A program made the translations under genes and the position numbers. A DNA stretch of 64,000 bases from Paenibacillus thalictri (lineage in GTDB: Bacteria; Bacillota; Bacilli; Paenibacillales; NBRC-103111), in NCBI RefSeq assembly GCF_004307995.1, contig NZ_SIRE01000004.1:310001-374000 (forward strand). Direction: 5' to 3'. The notes beneath the pieces are model-generated. The model saw nothing but the letters and a program-made list of their open reading frames with translations, was not told the origin of the DNA and searched no databases. Positions 35,401 to 43,526 of this stretch are shown here, one piece after another. How positions within the stretch are numbered: the stretch's first letter is position 1; the number at the start of each line of letters is the position of its first letter.

Positions 35401-35548
35401 CCGATACACCCGCCAGGAAAAATACGGTTCCCATGAACCATACTTTGCGCCAATCTTCGTATCTGAGATTAAAAAACGATTTTATACCTTCAAGCACTTG
35501 CAGCTCCACCTTATCGCTCTTAAGTCGTTTATGTCCGTACGTTGCCAC
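32471..35548 (-). CDS. MFS-like transporter fused to HEAT repeats and a cNMP-binding-like domain
   Basis: 1025 residues in three parts. Residues about 35-455 hold about twelve transmembrane helices, related to MFS or nucleotide-translocase-like carriers. About 465-860 is a series of HEAT-like helical repeats (EHPDETVRRLTIELF, NPDPDVRAAAFRKQF, NPAPLVKIAAVRAIGKLGG). The last 140 residues are a CRP-type cyclic-nucleotide-binding fold (LFAEISVEELGRIASIA, SYLIKQGESSVALKVIVEG, IGEAALFDDRPS). In the phosphate-binding cassette the usual P-R-A-A reads P-S-L-V, so the Arg that holds the cyclic phosphate is missing. The GTG start at 35548 has no SD; a GTG at 35497 has GGAG 6 bases upstream and may be the true start. 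A TATTATAATAC box at 35626-35640 could be a promoter. Confidence 0.85.
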   Translation of the reverse strand: MATYGHKRLKSDKVELQVLEGIKSFFNLRYEDWRKVWFMGTVFFLAGVSEMVNYTSFMALFNSRFGIQYLPVMYLIEAFLLPFEGWLLSVLSQRLSKLRFMITMYVIFLGIGLFNSAVLIFFQMSGNEWIGFYPFLFIASNMIVRQQTLLMWSTAYDLCPTQQAKRIMPVFVLLAIIGGIVAGVITSTLASVLGPGLLYLSASVILLLGLPNFLSSLKQFLIPLTFKEETEAEASSPSSTYYLKHTLRSPFLLTVIGIMTLMPALYVLIEYQYFTEAQAVFTTEAELTSFYGMMVMLLFIAAFLLQLFAAKLMEWLGASNTIFAISFVFLAGFILAALFVQSHFAMAAVSIGYGLMYLLLYYFAEPSYQLYFKMQSIQHRDGFRLTAQGIAASAGILIGSSLSMLHSQAGMSLSGQSAVGIAAAVGLVALAWAGRHLYIKELVQFLKVGSSSMKDFLGEFLESMKHERVRKTLIDQLEHPDETVRRLTIELFQRNPEPAATTALLHCGARGSAELLALALSAVHPSGWKSLDAGKREAYLRNPDPDVRAAAFRKQFAEDDPPGGKQAWMEEALSDISPAVQAEALMVAESIEQMEAGLRLLLQGKDEAAILACEVVGARKLANLYFDVMMCLLNPAPLVKIAAVRAIGKLGGSEAATNLRELLIGADMELRAAIELALMDVGEEALPEMIRFLDSPNGEIWRSTVAIVNALGNEKMIRELVVPSCVAKLRELRANDEFVAQIAALGQDEWTQLARMRLSEVKSALLDTIWTVMIRFGDERSIPQIRHAVEHSDEEIRDHGLEILSEGLGDSKLASALLVFYQQHQRTSASRKASAHSQAESGAVELKAEVSDPWLQAIAIKAGAAKGESVLVDNWEYLSALDKIVFLKQVPLFAEISVEELGRIASIASEKVYEEGSYLIKQGESSVALKVIVEGHVEISGVNEDGIEGTISVLGSKQSIGEAALFDDRPSLVSAQALFDHVRVLEIEGNETVRLVRLYPDIGIGLLRSVGNRLRTMERMMLKLG

Positions 35549-35625
35549 GGAATAACTGCAAATTCACGGAATTTGCAGGAAAGAACGCAAGAACGCTATT
35601 TGTTAATGCAAATTCCACACTAGTA

Positions 35626-36150
35626 TTATAATAAAGCATCGCTCCGTATCATGTCTGCAGCGGATGCCTGGCCGCTGGCGACAAGCCGGATCGAATCGAT
35701 AAATTGCTGATGCACGTGTAAAATCAAACCGTTGCTCCGGTCGATCAAACCAACCGCCATAACTTGCGGCATAGCCAAATCGATCATCATATTCGCTTTG
35801 AAAACAACCTGCGATTGATCAAGCACTATAAAGGCGCCAACCGGCAAATTGAGATTCAGCCTGTCCAAATAAGTGTGAAGCTCCTGCAAAACCGCCCCGT
35901 CGGGGGAGCAAACCGCCTCAAAATTGGAAAACGCCTGCAGGATTTGCACGCCGCTTACCGCTTGCTCGGCCGGCAGGATGAAGGCCAGCTCCAAGCGGAC
36001 TGGCACCCCATTCTCACCTACCTCTTCAAAGATGATCTGCAGTGAATGAAACGGAGCCGCTTCGGAGGGCTCCAGTAAGACGGCTTCCAGCCCTGCGCCC
36101 GCATATTCGTTTTGGCAAGCTTGCAGTATGGCCAACCATTCCGTAGACAT
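35626..36150 (-). CDS. Small acidic protein paired with the cargo candidate; chaperone-like
   Basis: About 174 residues, acidic, no signal peptide or membrane segment, one domain of alternating beta strands and helices (LQIIFEEVGENGVPVRLELAF, LDRLNLNLPVGAFIVLDQSQVVFKANMMID). I do not recognise a named family. Size, charge and fold pattern recall secretion chaperones or YbjN-like proteins. It begins about 20 bases after the stop of the large cargo candidate, an arrangement common for effector-chaperone or toxin-immunity pairs. ATG 36150 has GGGAG 8 bases upstream. Role is inference only. Confidence 0.5.
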   Translation of the reverse strand: MSTEWLAILQACQNEYAGAGLEAVLLEPSEAAPFHSLQIIFEEVGENGVPVRLELAFILPAEQAVSGVQILQAFSNFEAVCSPDGAVLQELHTYLDRLNLNLPVGAFIVLDQSQVVFKANMMIDLAMPQVMAVGLIDRSNGLILHVHQQFIDSIRLVASGQASAADMIRSDALL

Positions 36151-36169
36151 CGTCACAGCTCCCGCCCGC

Positions 36170-38680
36170 TTAGTTTAGTTTTTTGGCAATCATGGACGGG
36201 GTCGGCGATTTGCCTTTCTCCCGTTTGAGACCGATATGTTGAATCAGATCCATGTAGTTTTCTTCATCTCCGACTACCCCTTTTTCGTAGATGATATTAG
36301 CAAGTTCCGTAATGATATGAACGTAGCATTGATCAACGGAGTTGAAACCGTTTTGCTGAAGTTTCCCATCCCGCTGTTTTTCCTTCTCTCCTTCAGGCAC
36401 CTTGTCAAGTTTCAAATAACGGTCGACGACCTCGTGTTTGCGGGCCCGCTTCTTGTAAAACTTGTAGATCGCAACAGCTCCGGCAATCGCGCCGGCGGCG
36501 CCAAGCAGTATCCAGCCGATCGGACCTGAAGCGGTCAGCAGCAAGATGCCGCCGGTGAGCAAAGCCGCTCCCTTGACCGCAGTGCCGACGCCGACGTTAC
36601 GGTTGATTTCCTGTGTGCGCACCCCAACGTCGGCAGCCCGCTCCAGAACGGCATCGCCTTGCGTATTCATGTTTTGCAGCGCATTTTTGCGCTGCTGGCT
36701 TTTGATCGCCGTGGCCGTGCCGCCGATCAAGTTGATCGCGCCGGTGGCGATAGCCGCCCCGCCTGCGGCCGCCGTCGCGGCCGAAGCCGCCGTATGGCCA
36801 AGTGCGGCACGCGCCGTTTCCACCGTTTGCGAGGTCGATTGGGCAATATCCGCCAGCCCTGCGCCGACGCCAACGCCAACGGTATGTGCTTTATCAAAAG
36901 TCGACATGCTGCTGTCATAGTTGTTCACTGCGTTGCCCACGCTGACCGCCGCACCCAAGGCGCTTAGTCCCGACGAGAACGGAGCCAGCACCAGCGCAGA
37001 GGCAGCCCCGCCGGAGTCTCCGGCCAGTTTGGCCACAGTGCTGCCAGCCCCCGCGGCGCTGACGGTTGCTCCGGTGCCGGTAATGCCGTAACCGGTGTAA
37101 TCAATGTTGGTATCCTTGTTGTAATTGTCCATCTTCATGCCTTTAGCTTCACGGGCGGCCGTTGAGAAAACATCCCAGTCCACCCGTTTTTTAAGCCGGC
37201 TGCGGGTTGATATTTTTTCCGTAAACGCTTTGAAATCCGGCTTATCGGTTCCGGCCATCTTCTGAATGGCGACCTGCTTTTGCGGAAGCGACAATGTCTC
37301 GAAAAATTGCATCAGCCCGGCTTTGCCTTGCTTATTCGCTTTATAATTAAGCCACAGCACAATATCTTTGTACGGCACAAGCAGGCCGGAGACGTCGATT
37401 GCCGCGGCGCTCTGCGGAGCTTCGTCTTTTTCCCCGCCTTCTTCGTTCTGCGATTCGGCGGGCCCCGCTGCTTCCTCCAGTTTCACGGGCTCCACGGATG
37501 CAACGGAAGCCGTAAATCGGGTCCAGTCCACTCGTTTTTTAAAACCAAGCGTGCTTGTCGTCATCTTGTCTTTGACAAGCTGCTCCGAGAACTGTCCGGC
37601 TCCGCCCATCACCTGCAGCGCCGCTTTCTGCTGCTCGGTGGTCAAAGCGGCAAAGCGCTGATACAATGCGGTCTGTCCTTGATTTGCGGCCTGCGCCTCC
37701 AGCCAGCTTGCCGCCTGACCATACGCATCACCCAGCCCGGCCGAGGCGGGGCTTGCACTTTGTACCGGAGCAGCGGCGGCTCCTCCCGCTTCAGGCTCCG
37801 CTACGGCCGCTACCGACGCGTCCGCGCCTCCTCCTGCTTCCGGCTCCGCTGCAGACGTTACCGGCCCGGCGGCCCCTCCTGCTTCCGGCTCCGCTGCGAC
37901 CGCTACTGGCGCGGCGGCTCCCCCTGCTTCAGGCTCCGCTGCGACCGCTACCGGCGCGGCGGCTCCCCCTGCTTCAGGCTCCGCTGCGACCGCTATCGGC
38001 GCGGCAGCAGCCCCTCCTGCTTCCGGCTCCGCTACGACCGCTATCGGCGCGGCGGCAGCTCCTCCTGCTCCTGGCCCTGCTGCGATCGCTACTGGCGCAG
38101 CAGCAGCTCCTCCTGCTTCCGGTCCCGCTGCGACCGCTACTGGCGCGGCGGCGGCTCCCCCTGCTTCCGGCCCTGCTGCGATCGCTACCGGCGCGGCAGC
38201 TCCTCCTGCTTCCGGTCCCGCTGCGACCGCTACTGGCGCGGCGGCTCCCCCTGCTTCCGGCCCCGAAACTGCCGCTACCGATGCGGCGACATCATCCGAT
38301 GTCGGCTCCGCTACGGCCACGGCAGGAGCCGCAGCGCCTCCCTCTGCAACCGGCGCTGCGGCTCCTTCTGCCGCCAGCTCCGCTGCTACGGCAGCCGGAG
38401 CGGCCACGCCCTCTGCGCTTGGCTCCGCTACTGCGGCAAGCAGCGTAGAAGCAGCAGCGGCAGTATGCAATTGGTGCTGCTGTCGAATCGTTTCAACCAA
38501 ATGCTGCACAGCCTCATTGCCGTGCGTCCGCTGCATCATGGCAATAACAGCCGATGTTTGCGGCGCTGCAGGCGCATGCGAAGCAGGAGCTGCAGCCGCG
38601 CTAGCCGGGGCAGCCGCTTCGGATTGATGGGTATCAGTTGACTTGGCCGCCATGCTTGATTTCCTAACAGGTAGCATCAC
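36170..38680 (-). CDS. Large CIS cargo (effector) candidate with HGNEAV motif and membrane-active-looking C-terminus
   Basis: 836 residues. An N-terminal disordered Ala/Pro segment contains MMQRTHGNEAVQHL (about 48-61). This motif resembles the 'LQRTxGNxAVxRLL' segment found in many DUF4157-type proteins of CIS loci. Next come an Ala-Gly-Pro-Glu linker of 15-17-residue repeats (about 83-315) and two homologous domains (317-394 and 434-512), each ending in K-K-R-V-D-W. Residues 533-740 form a Gly/Ala-rich hydrophobic region with at least two possible membrane hairpins. A basic stretch KKRARKHE and a small C-terminal helical domain finish the protein. No enzyme motif is visible. A pore-forming or membrane-inserting effector is a reasonable guess. 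AAGGAGG precedes the start. Confidence 0.6.
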   Translation of the reverse strand: MMLPVRKSSMAAKSTDTHQSEAAAPASAAAAPASHAPAAPQTSAVIAMMQRTHGNEAVQHLVETIRQQHQLHTAAAASTLLAAVAEPSAEGVAAPAAVAAELAAEGAAAPVAEGGAAAPAVAVAEPTSDDVAASVAAVSGPEAGGAAAPVAVAAGPEAGGAAAPVAIAAGPEAGGAAAAPVAVAAGPEAGGAAAAPVAIAAGPGAGGAAAAPIAVVAEPEAGGAAAAPIAVAAEPEAGGAAAPVAVAAEPEAGGAAAPVAVAAEPEAGGAAGPVTSAAEPEAGGGADASVAAVAEPEAGGAAAAPVQSASPASAGLGDAYGQAASWLEAQAANQGQTALYQRFAALTTEQQKAALQVMGGAGQFSEQLVKDKMTTSTLGFKKRVDWTRFTASVASVEPVKLEEAAGPAESQNEEGGEKDEAPQSAAAIDVSGLLVPYKDIVLWLNYKANKQGKAGLMQFFETLSLPQKQVAIQKMAGTDKPDFKAFTEKISTRSRLKKRVDWDVFSTAAREAKGMKMDNYNKDTNIDYTGYGITGTGATVSAAGAGSTVAKLAGDSGGAASALVLAPFSSGLSALGAAVSVGNAVNNYDSSMSTFDKAHTVGVGVGAGLADIAQSTSQTVETARAALGHTAASAATAAAGGAAIATGAINLIGGTATAIKSQQRKNALQNMNTQGDAVLERAADVGVRTQEINRNVGVGTAVKGAALLTGGILLLTASGPIGWILLGAAGAIAGAVAIYKFYKKRARKHEVVDRYLKLDKVPEGEKEKQRDGKLQQNGFNSVDQCYVHIITELANIIYEKGVVGDEENYMDLIQHIGLKREKGKSPTPSMIAKKLN
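37763..38266 (-). repeat. Ala/Gly/Pro/Glu-rich repeat tract in the cargo candidate
   Basis: Eleven units of 15-17 codons built on AVAA-[GE]-PEAGGAAA(A)P; PEAGG occurs ten times and PGAGG once. Unit length varies by one or two codons and never leaves the frame. The tract is a flexible spacer between the N-terminal motif region and the folded domains, and also leaves an Arg-rich open frame on the opposite strand. Confidence 0.9.
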
Positions 38681-38762
38681 GTACGCCTCCTTTGCTCATT
38701 TTCATGGTCTAAGCAATTGCGCATCCGAACGCTCGTAAACTTAAATCATGCTGACTGCAGCT

Positions 38763-39299
38763 TTATTCGGCGTCGCCATCGAGCTTTTTTAAATAAAGCA
38801 ACTTGCCTTCTCCCGAATAATAATAATCCGGCAAGCGGCACATGAACACAAAACCGTTTCGTTCAAACAATGCCCGGGCGCTGGCATATTCCGGCAAATC
38901 GCAGGTGAAGGTCTCCACATAACGCCCTCCGTTGGTTAAACAGTGCTTGAACATTTCATCCAGCAGCCGCCAGCCCAGCTTGCGGTGCCGATAGTTGCGG
39001 TGCACGCCGAAATACTCCAGACGATATCCGCCGCTGCGGTGCTCGTTCTCAACGAAAATAATTGCCGAGATGACCTCACCTTGCTCTTCCGAATACCAGC
39101 AGCTGACATGCCCTTCCTGCAAGCTGCGAATCGGCAGCCATTGCAGCTGCTCGGTTTCGCCCGGCGTAAACCGCTGGTCGTCGAAACAGTGCTCTCCGAG
39201 CAGAAAGTCGGATACCCTTCCCGCTTCCGTAGCGCTTTTAACCGGCTTGATAACTACCGGCAATTGACTTGGTACCTCTTGCTTTGCCTGCTCATTCAT
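38763..39299 (-). CDS. GNAT-family N-acetyltransferase
   Basis: About 178 residues. GNAT motif A is visible as YFGVHRNYRHRKLGWRLLDEMF with the acyl-CoA-binding R-x-x-x-x-G-like stretch HRKLGW. Motif B, ASARALFERNGFVFMCRLPDYYY, follows. The substrate is unknown. It lies in the same strand run between the cyclase-like protein and the cargo candidate, so it could modify a CIS component, but this is context only. The ATG at 39299 has GGAGG about 10 bases upstream; an earlier ATG at 39317 overlaps that SD. Confidence 0.85.
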   Translation of the reverse strand: MNEQAKQEVPSQLPVVIKPVKSATEAGRVSDFLLGEHCFDDQRFTPGETEQLQWLPIRSLQEGHVSCWYSEEQGEVISAIIFVENEHRSGGYRLEYFGVHRNYRHRKLGWRLLDEMFKHCLTNGGRYVETFTCDLPEYASARALFERNGFVFMCRLPDYYYSGEGKLLYLKKLDGDAE

Positions 39300-39352
39300 A
39301 GCGGCCAACCTCCGCATTCAAGTTCACTTAAAGTGCGAGTTCAAAAAGTTCT

Positions 39353-42109
39353 TTAAGAAATTTTAAGCGCACTGCTCCAGCCTGTTGTTACCCCTTGTTG
39401 AAAATATTCGTCACAAGCAAAGAAATATAACTTAGCGGTCAGGTCGTAACGATTTTTCTTCACTACCGCGACGAACTGTTCCCTTGCATCATAGAACCTT
39501 CCATTTCGGTACAGCTCAACGGCCGTCTCAAACTGCTGCTTGGTCTCATGCTTCAGCTTGCGTATGTGCTCCGGATCGGCCTCGTACAGATCGTACAACT
39601 CGATGGTCTTGTGCTCGTTGTCAATTTGCAAGCCTCCCAGCTTACGATAGTTTCCGGGCAGCCGTCCGCCGCATTCGCGCACCGTTTCCTCCGTTAGCAG
39701 CACGGTAACGCCCAGCTTGGCGGATACTTTCTCCAAATCAAGAGCTATCTGCACTTCGCCCGATACGACACTGCCTTCCATCCGCTGCTCTTCCCCGATG
39801 ATTCCAATCATGACATCGCCGGAATGGATCGAGATGCCGATGTCGATGGGCTCATAACCTGCACGGCTGCGTTCATCGTTATAATCCTGCAGCGTCGCCC
39901 GCATTTTGACAGCCGCTTTAATGGCGTAGTTCGATCCGTTTGGAAACATCGTCAGCATCCCCGGCCCGAGGTATCGGCTTGTAAAACCGTTGTACTCGCG
40001 AATGACCGGACCAAACTTTTTCAGAAAAGAATTAATAAACCGGAAGTTCTCCTCTGTCGTAAGCGTCCCGGAAAATTCCGGAAACTGCCGCATATTGCAC
40101 ACAAGAATGGTCATTGTGCGGTTCTGGTATTCTCCGAGGTTCACCTGGGTCATGTTATTGCGCCCCAGCACCTTCAGAAATTGCTGCGGCACAAACCGAA
40201 AATACGATTCGCTGAGCTTGGTCACTTCCTGTATATACCGGCGGATCGACTCCGCCATCATATTAAACCGGTCGCCAAGCTCGGCCACCTCATCCCGCGT
40301 GCGGATCTGCACCTTGACGTCCCATTCGCCGCTGGCGATCAAATTCACATTGCGGCGCAGCTTCTGTATCGAAGAAAGCAGATACACCGTCATCAGCGTA
40401 ATGACGACCAGCAGGATCAAACCGATCAGCGAAATGATTTTCAGGACATTGGTCATGATCTGCACGTTCATCTTGTTGATGCCGGCCATATCTTTACCGG
40501 TCTCATAAATGCCGATGATCTCCCCTTTGCTGTTAAACAAAGGCCCCAGCGCAAACATCCATTGTCCGCTTGAATCCTCCCATTCGCCCGATACGACAGC
40601 TCCTTGTTCGAGAACGCGCCGGTTGTCGCTGCTCAAAGCGAAAGGCTGGAACATCGTGACGCTGTCGTCATCATCCATCACAATATATAAACTGCCGTTC
40701 ATATAACGGTAAACAGTACTGTACAAACCGCTGCGATCGCTGCCGGCATGCGAGAACAACTCGTTAATGCGCTGTTTGATCGCCTGATAATCGCCGCTCA
40801 TATAATCCCGCGGAGACATCAGCCGCTCCAGATTGTCGCCGTTCACCAAATATTTGCCGTTGCCTGCAAGCAGTTCCAACTGCCTTTGCGTATCGTTGCG
40901 CATCTCGCCTGCAAAAGAAGAATAGACGGAATACGATAAACCGATCATGGACATCAGCACCACCGGGATGATGACGGCCAATTGCTTCACAAGCAGCGAA
41001 ACCTTCCGTTTCAGTAAGTGCACATAGACGAAACGGATATCGAGCAGCAAAAGCAGGAGCATCAAGGCCATTAAACCCCAGTAACCAACTTTAAATCCGA
41101 GCAATTTCCACGAATAATAAAAACTGCTATGGACCGTTGAGATGCTGCCGTCCGGCAGCAGTTGAACCAGATTGTCGGCGGTCGTAATTGTAATCAGACC
41201 GTTCGCCACCGTCACATCGGTAAAATCTCCCCATTCCAAATCGGCATATTTGGAACGCAATGTCTGCAGCGTCAGCAGCGACTGCGGCGGCTCATCCGGC
41301 TGTTCGGCGTTCAGGCGCATGATCGCCCCGCTATGGTGATCGATATAATATACATTTGCATGGTCACGTGTGTAGATAGCTATAGGGAAATTAAGCGAAT
41401 TTTGAGAACCAAGCGGATAGATCTGCTTGGCTTGCCCGTTTGTAACGGAAAACAACGAGCCCTTCTTGGTGGTAAAAAAGAACCTCCCCTGCTCATTGCC
41501 CGTTAACTCGTTCAAATAACGATTCTCCGGCATGGAGATGGTTGTTACCGTCTGCGGTTCGGCTCCCGTTTCTGCTTCTGCAGCCGACGGCAAGCGCAGC
41601 AAAGAGGCCGAATTGTGATCTTTCAGGAAAAAGTACAAGCTGCCGTCCTTAATTGATAGAGACTGGATATTGCCTACGCGCAGCAGGCGATCCTTTTGCG
41701 CCGTGGCGGAAGTGTACAAAGTGCTGGTACTTGAACCGTCTGCGGAAATGCGCAGTATCCGCTCCCCTGCAACATTCAGACCAAACGAGTCCAAAGTGGT
41801 CACCAGCACATAAGCGTTGCCCGCATCGTCGGCGGCGATGCTGTTGAACATCTGCACGGTGTTCGGGCCCGCATCGGTGTTGCTTGAGATCGAATACACG
41901 AGATCGCCGGATGACGTCATCTTCTGCAGCGTATTTTTGGACTTCGTCACCATATATACAGATCCCTGCGGATCCGTAATGGCTCTGGAAATATTCGTGT
42001 AGGCCGCTTCACGCTGCAGCGGATTTGCCGACCATGCGTCGCTGTAGACAAACAGGAGAACGCCAACGAGTATCGTGGCTGCGAGCAAAAAGGAAAATTT
42101 GGTTTTCAC
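39353..42109 (-). CDS. Membrane sensor with HAMP and degenerate class III cyclase-like domain
   Basis: 918 residues. A signal anchor (about 7-23) leads to a beta-rich, propeller-like extracytoplasmic domain to about 335. A transmembrane helix follows at about 340-360 and another at about 378-398. A second extracellular domain, a helix at about 550-570, a HAMP segment (LIASGEWDVKVQIRTRDEVAEL) and a class III nucleotide-cyclase fold (about 660-840) complete it. The cyclase core is recognisable (GISIHSGDVMIGIIG) but both metal-binding aspartates are replaced: VCNMRQF has Asn672, and RYLGPGM has Pro716. The late catalytic block reads SGEVQIALDLE, lacking the usual Asn and Arg. It is therefore probably catalytically dead and acts as a binding or scaffold domain. 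A TPR-like tail ends it. Confidence 0.85.
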   Translation of the reverse strand: MKTKFSFLLAATILVGVLLFVYSDAWSANPLQREAAYTNISRAITDPQGSVYMVTKSKNTLQKMTSSGDLVYSISSNTDAGPNTVQMFNSIAADDAGNAYVLVTTLDSFGLNVAGERILRISADGSSTSTLYTSATAQKDRLLRVGNIQSLSIKDGSLYFFLKDHNSASLLRLPSAAEAETGAEPQTVTTISMPENRYLNELTGNEQGRFFFTTKKGSLFSVTNGQAKQIYPLGSQNSLNFPIAIYTRDHANVYYIDHHSGAIMRLNAEQPDEPPQSLLTLQTLRSKYADLEWGDFTDVTVANGLITITTADNLVQLLPDGSISTVHSSFYYSWKLLGFKVGYWGLMALMLLLLLLDIRFVYVHLLKRKVSLLVKQLAVIIPVVLMSMIGLSYSVYSSFAGEMRNDTQRQLELLAGNGKYLVNGDNLERLMSPRDYMSGDYQAIKQRINELFSHAGSDRSGLYSTVYRYMNGSLYIVMDDDDSVTMFQPFALSSDNRRVLEQGAVVSGEWEDSSGQWMFALGPLFNSKGEIIGIYETGKDMAGINKMNVQIMTNVLKIISLIGLILLVVITLMTVYLLSSIQKLRRNVNLIASGEWDVKVQIRTRDEVAELGDRFNMMAESIRRYIQEVTKLSESYFRFVPQQFLKVLGRNNMTQVNLGEYQNRTMTILVCNMRQFPEFSGTLTTEENFRFINSFLKKFGPVIREYNGFTSRYLGPGMLTMFPNGSNYAIKAAVKMRATLQDYNDERSRAGYEPIDIGISIHSGDVMIGIIGEEQRMEGSVVSGEVQIALDLEKVSAKLGVTVLLTEETVRECGGRLPGNYRKLGGLQIDNEHKTIELYDLYEADPEHIRKLKHETKQQFETAVELYRNGRFYDAREQFVAVVKKNRYDLTAKLYFFACDEYFQQGVTTGWSSALKIS

Positions 42110-42122
42110 GGATACTCTCTCC

Positions 42123-43373
42123 TTACTTCCAATAAGGCATCATGATTCCTTGCCGAAGTTCCTCGTTCCAATACGTCTCGACCCCCATAATTTGGCTGAA
42201 GAAGGATAACGGTACATAGGTAACTTGCTGATAAGCAAAAGGAGCGGACGCCAGCTCCAAGGCTTGTCCGCCCATGACGAACTTGCCTCCGGGTTCCAGC
42301 CAGCCCGTTTCTCCATCGCCTTTTCTCAGCCCTGCCACAGAAGCGGCTGCGTCCCACTCCACCGTATAACCTAAGCTTTCGGCATACGGACGAAGCGGCA
42401 GGTATACTTCGCCGCCACCCGCCCAAACCGGCGGCTGCGGCAGCGAAATCGACGGTTGCGGCACATAGACCACCGCCGTCACGGACAGGCTTTCTATTTT
42501 GCGGCCATCCGGAAGCGTATCGGACGGCAAAACCGCCGATGGAGCCGGCGTTCCAGCCCCTTGTTTGACGGCGTAATCCTGCCAGCCCGCAAGCCATTCC
42601 TGCAGCAGACTCGCGCTTCCGGCGGATAAATGCTGTATTGCTTTGGTCATATGTATGATATCAATGGGTTTTCCATTGCCTTGTTGATATGTATCTATCA
42701 GAGAGCGGCAAAACGTTTCCTTCGCCTCTATTAAACGCAAGCCCGCCTCCAAATCAGTCGCCTGAGCCGCTGCGAGCCCATCTGCTCCCGCAAGACCGAA
42801 CCGCTGCTGGAGTTTTGCGGATTGCACCGCTTGCTTCGTTAGGGCTTCGGCCTCGGCGGCCGGCTGCACCGTTTGAACCCATAAACGGCCAAGCTCATCC
42901 ATCCACGCGGACTCATCCACAGCAGCTGCTGCCGGGTCCGACGCATGTTCCGGCCCTTCTCCGGGACCAGCCTTCATCATTGTCGAAAAATAACCGGACA
43001 ACTGCGCATATGACGCCTCTTTGCTTTCAACGGCCTGTTTCAAGCGTTCGGCCGATGTCCGCTGCCTTTCACTCATGCTTGCGGCTGCGTCGCTTGTCGC
43101 CAGTCCGAATTGAGCCAACTGCCCGGCTTCCGTGGTGAGGCGCGTCATTTCCGCCACATAAGGCTTGATTCGTTCGACTCGTTGAGAAGCAAACATATAG
43201 GAGACAAAAAGCCCACTTCCGCTCTGCGCCGGCGCCGCCGCTTCGCTAGCCGCAATATCCTTCCCCGTATCGGCGGACTGCGCGGCAAAAGCAAACCGTT
43301 CTCCGCCGCCAAACAGGGCATACAGCACGATCACAAGCAAGAGCGGTCTAACAGCCAGCTTTCGACAACTCAT
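42123..43373 (-). CDS. Secreted protein with copper-amine-oxidase-N-like stalk domain
   Basis: About 416 residues. It starts with a signal peptide (CRKLAVRPLLLVIVLYALFGGG, cleavage near AFA-AQS). A helical, Ala/Gln-rich middle (about 40-275) follows, and the C-terminus is a stalk domain (VYLPLRPYAESLGYTVEWDAA, VTYVPLSFFSQIMGVETYW). Such domains are frequent in secreted Paenibacillus proteins and have structural, not oxidase, roles. ATG 43373 follows GGGAG by 10 bases; a longer reading from 43406 would place charged residues before the signal peptide. It is the first gene of the minus-strand run and reads divergently from the DUF4280 gene. Confidence 0.8.
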   Translation of the reverse strand: MSCRKLAVRPLLLVIVLYALFGGGERFAFAAQSADTGKDIAASEAAAPAQSGSGLFVSYMFASQRVERIKPYVAEMTRLTTEAGQLAQFGLATSDAAASMSERQRTSAERLKQAVESKEASYAQLSGYFSTMMKAGPGEGPEHASDPAAAAVDESAWMDELGRLWVQTVQPAAEAEALTKQAVQSAKLQQRFGLAGADGLAAAQATDLEAGLRLIEAKETFCRSLIDTYQQGNGKPIDIIHMTKAIQHLSAGSASLLQEWLAGWQDYAVKQGAGTPAPSAVLPSDTLPDGRKIESLSVTAVVYVPQPSISLPQPPVWAGGGEVYLPLRPYAESLGYTVEWDAAASVAGLRKGDGETGWLEPGGKFVMGGQALELASAPFAYQQVTYVPLSFFSQIMGVETYWNEELRQGIMMPYWK

Positions 43374-43460
43374 CGGCTCTTCACTCCCTTTAGGAAAAAA
43401 ATCCAACTAAACCCTATAATACTATAAAACTAGCGATTTGTGTTTTTTCGCTGCAGTTTA

Positions 43461-43489
43461 TTGCCGGATGTTTGTCCAAATAGTAGAAT
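43461..43489 (+). promoter_or_regulatory. Candidate sigma-A promoter of the DUF4280-MORN genes
   Basis: TTGCCG, 17 bases, TAGAAT, about 38 bases before the ATG at 43527, which has AAAGGAG upstream. The 43407-43526 gap must also hold the promoter of the divergent stalk-protein gene; AT-rich TATAATACTATA at 43423-43437 is a possible -10 region for it. Confidence 0.55.
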
Positions 43490-43526
43490 AAAGTAACAAT
43501 AATTCGACAATGTAAAGGAGTCGCTT

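Noticed and set aside
37280-38641. Arg/Cys-rich plus-strand open frame of 453 codons
   Set aside because: Antisense of the Ala/Gly/Pro repeat tract in the cargo candidate; composition is an artefact of the repeats.
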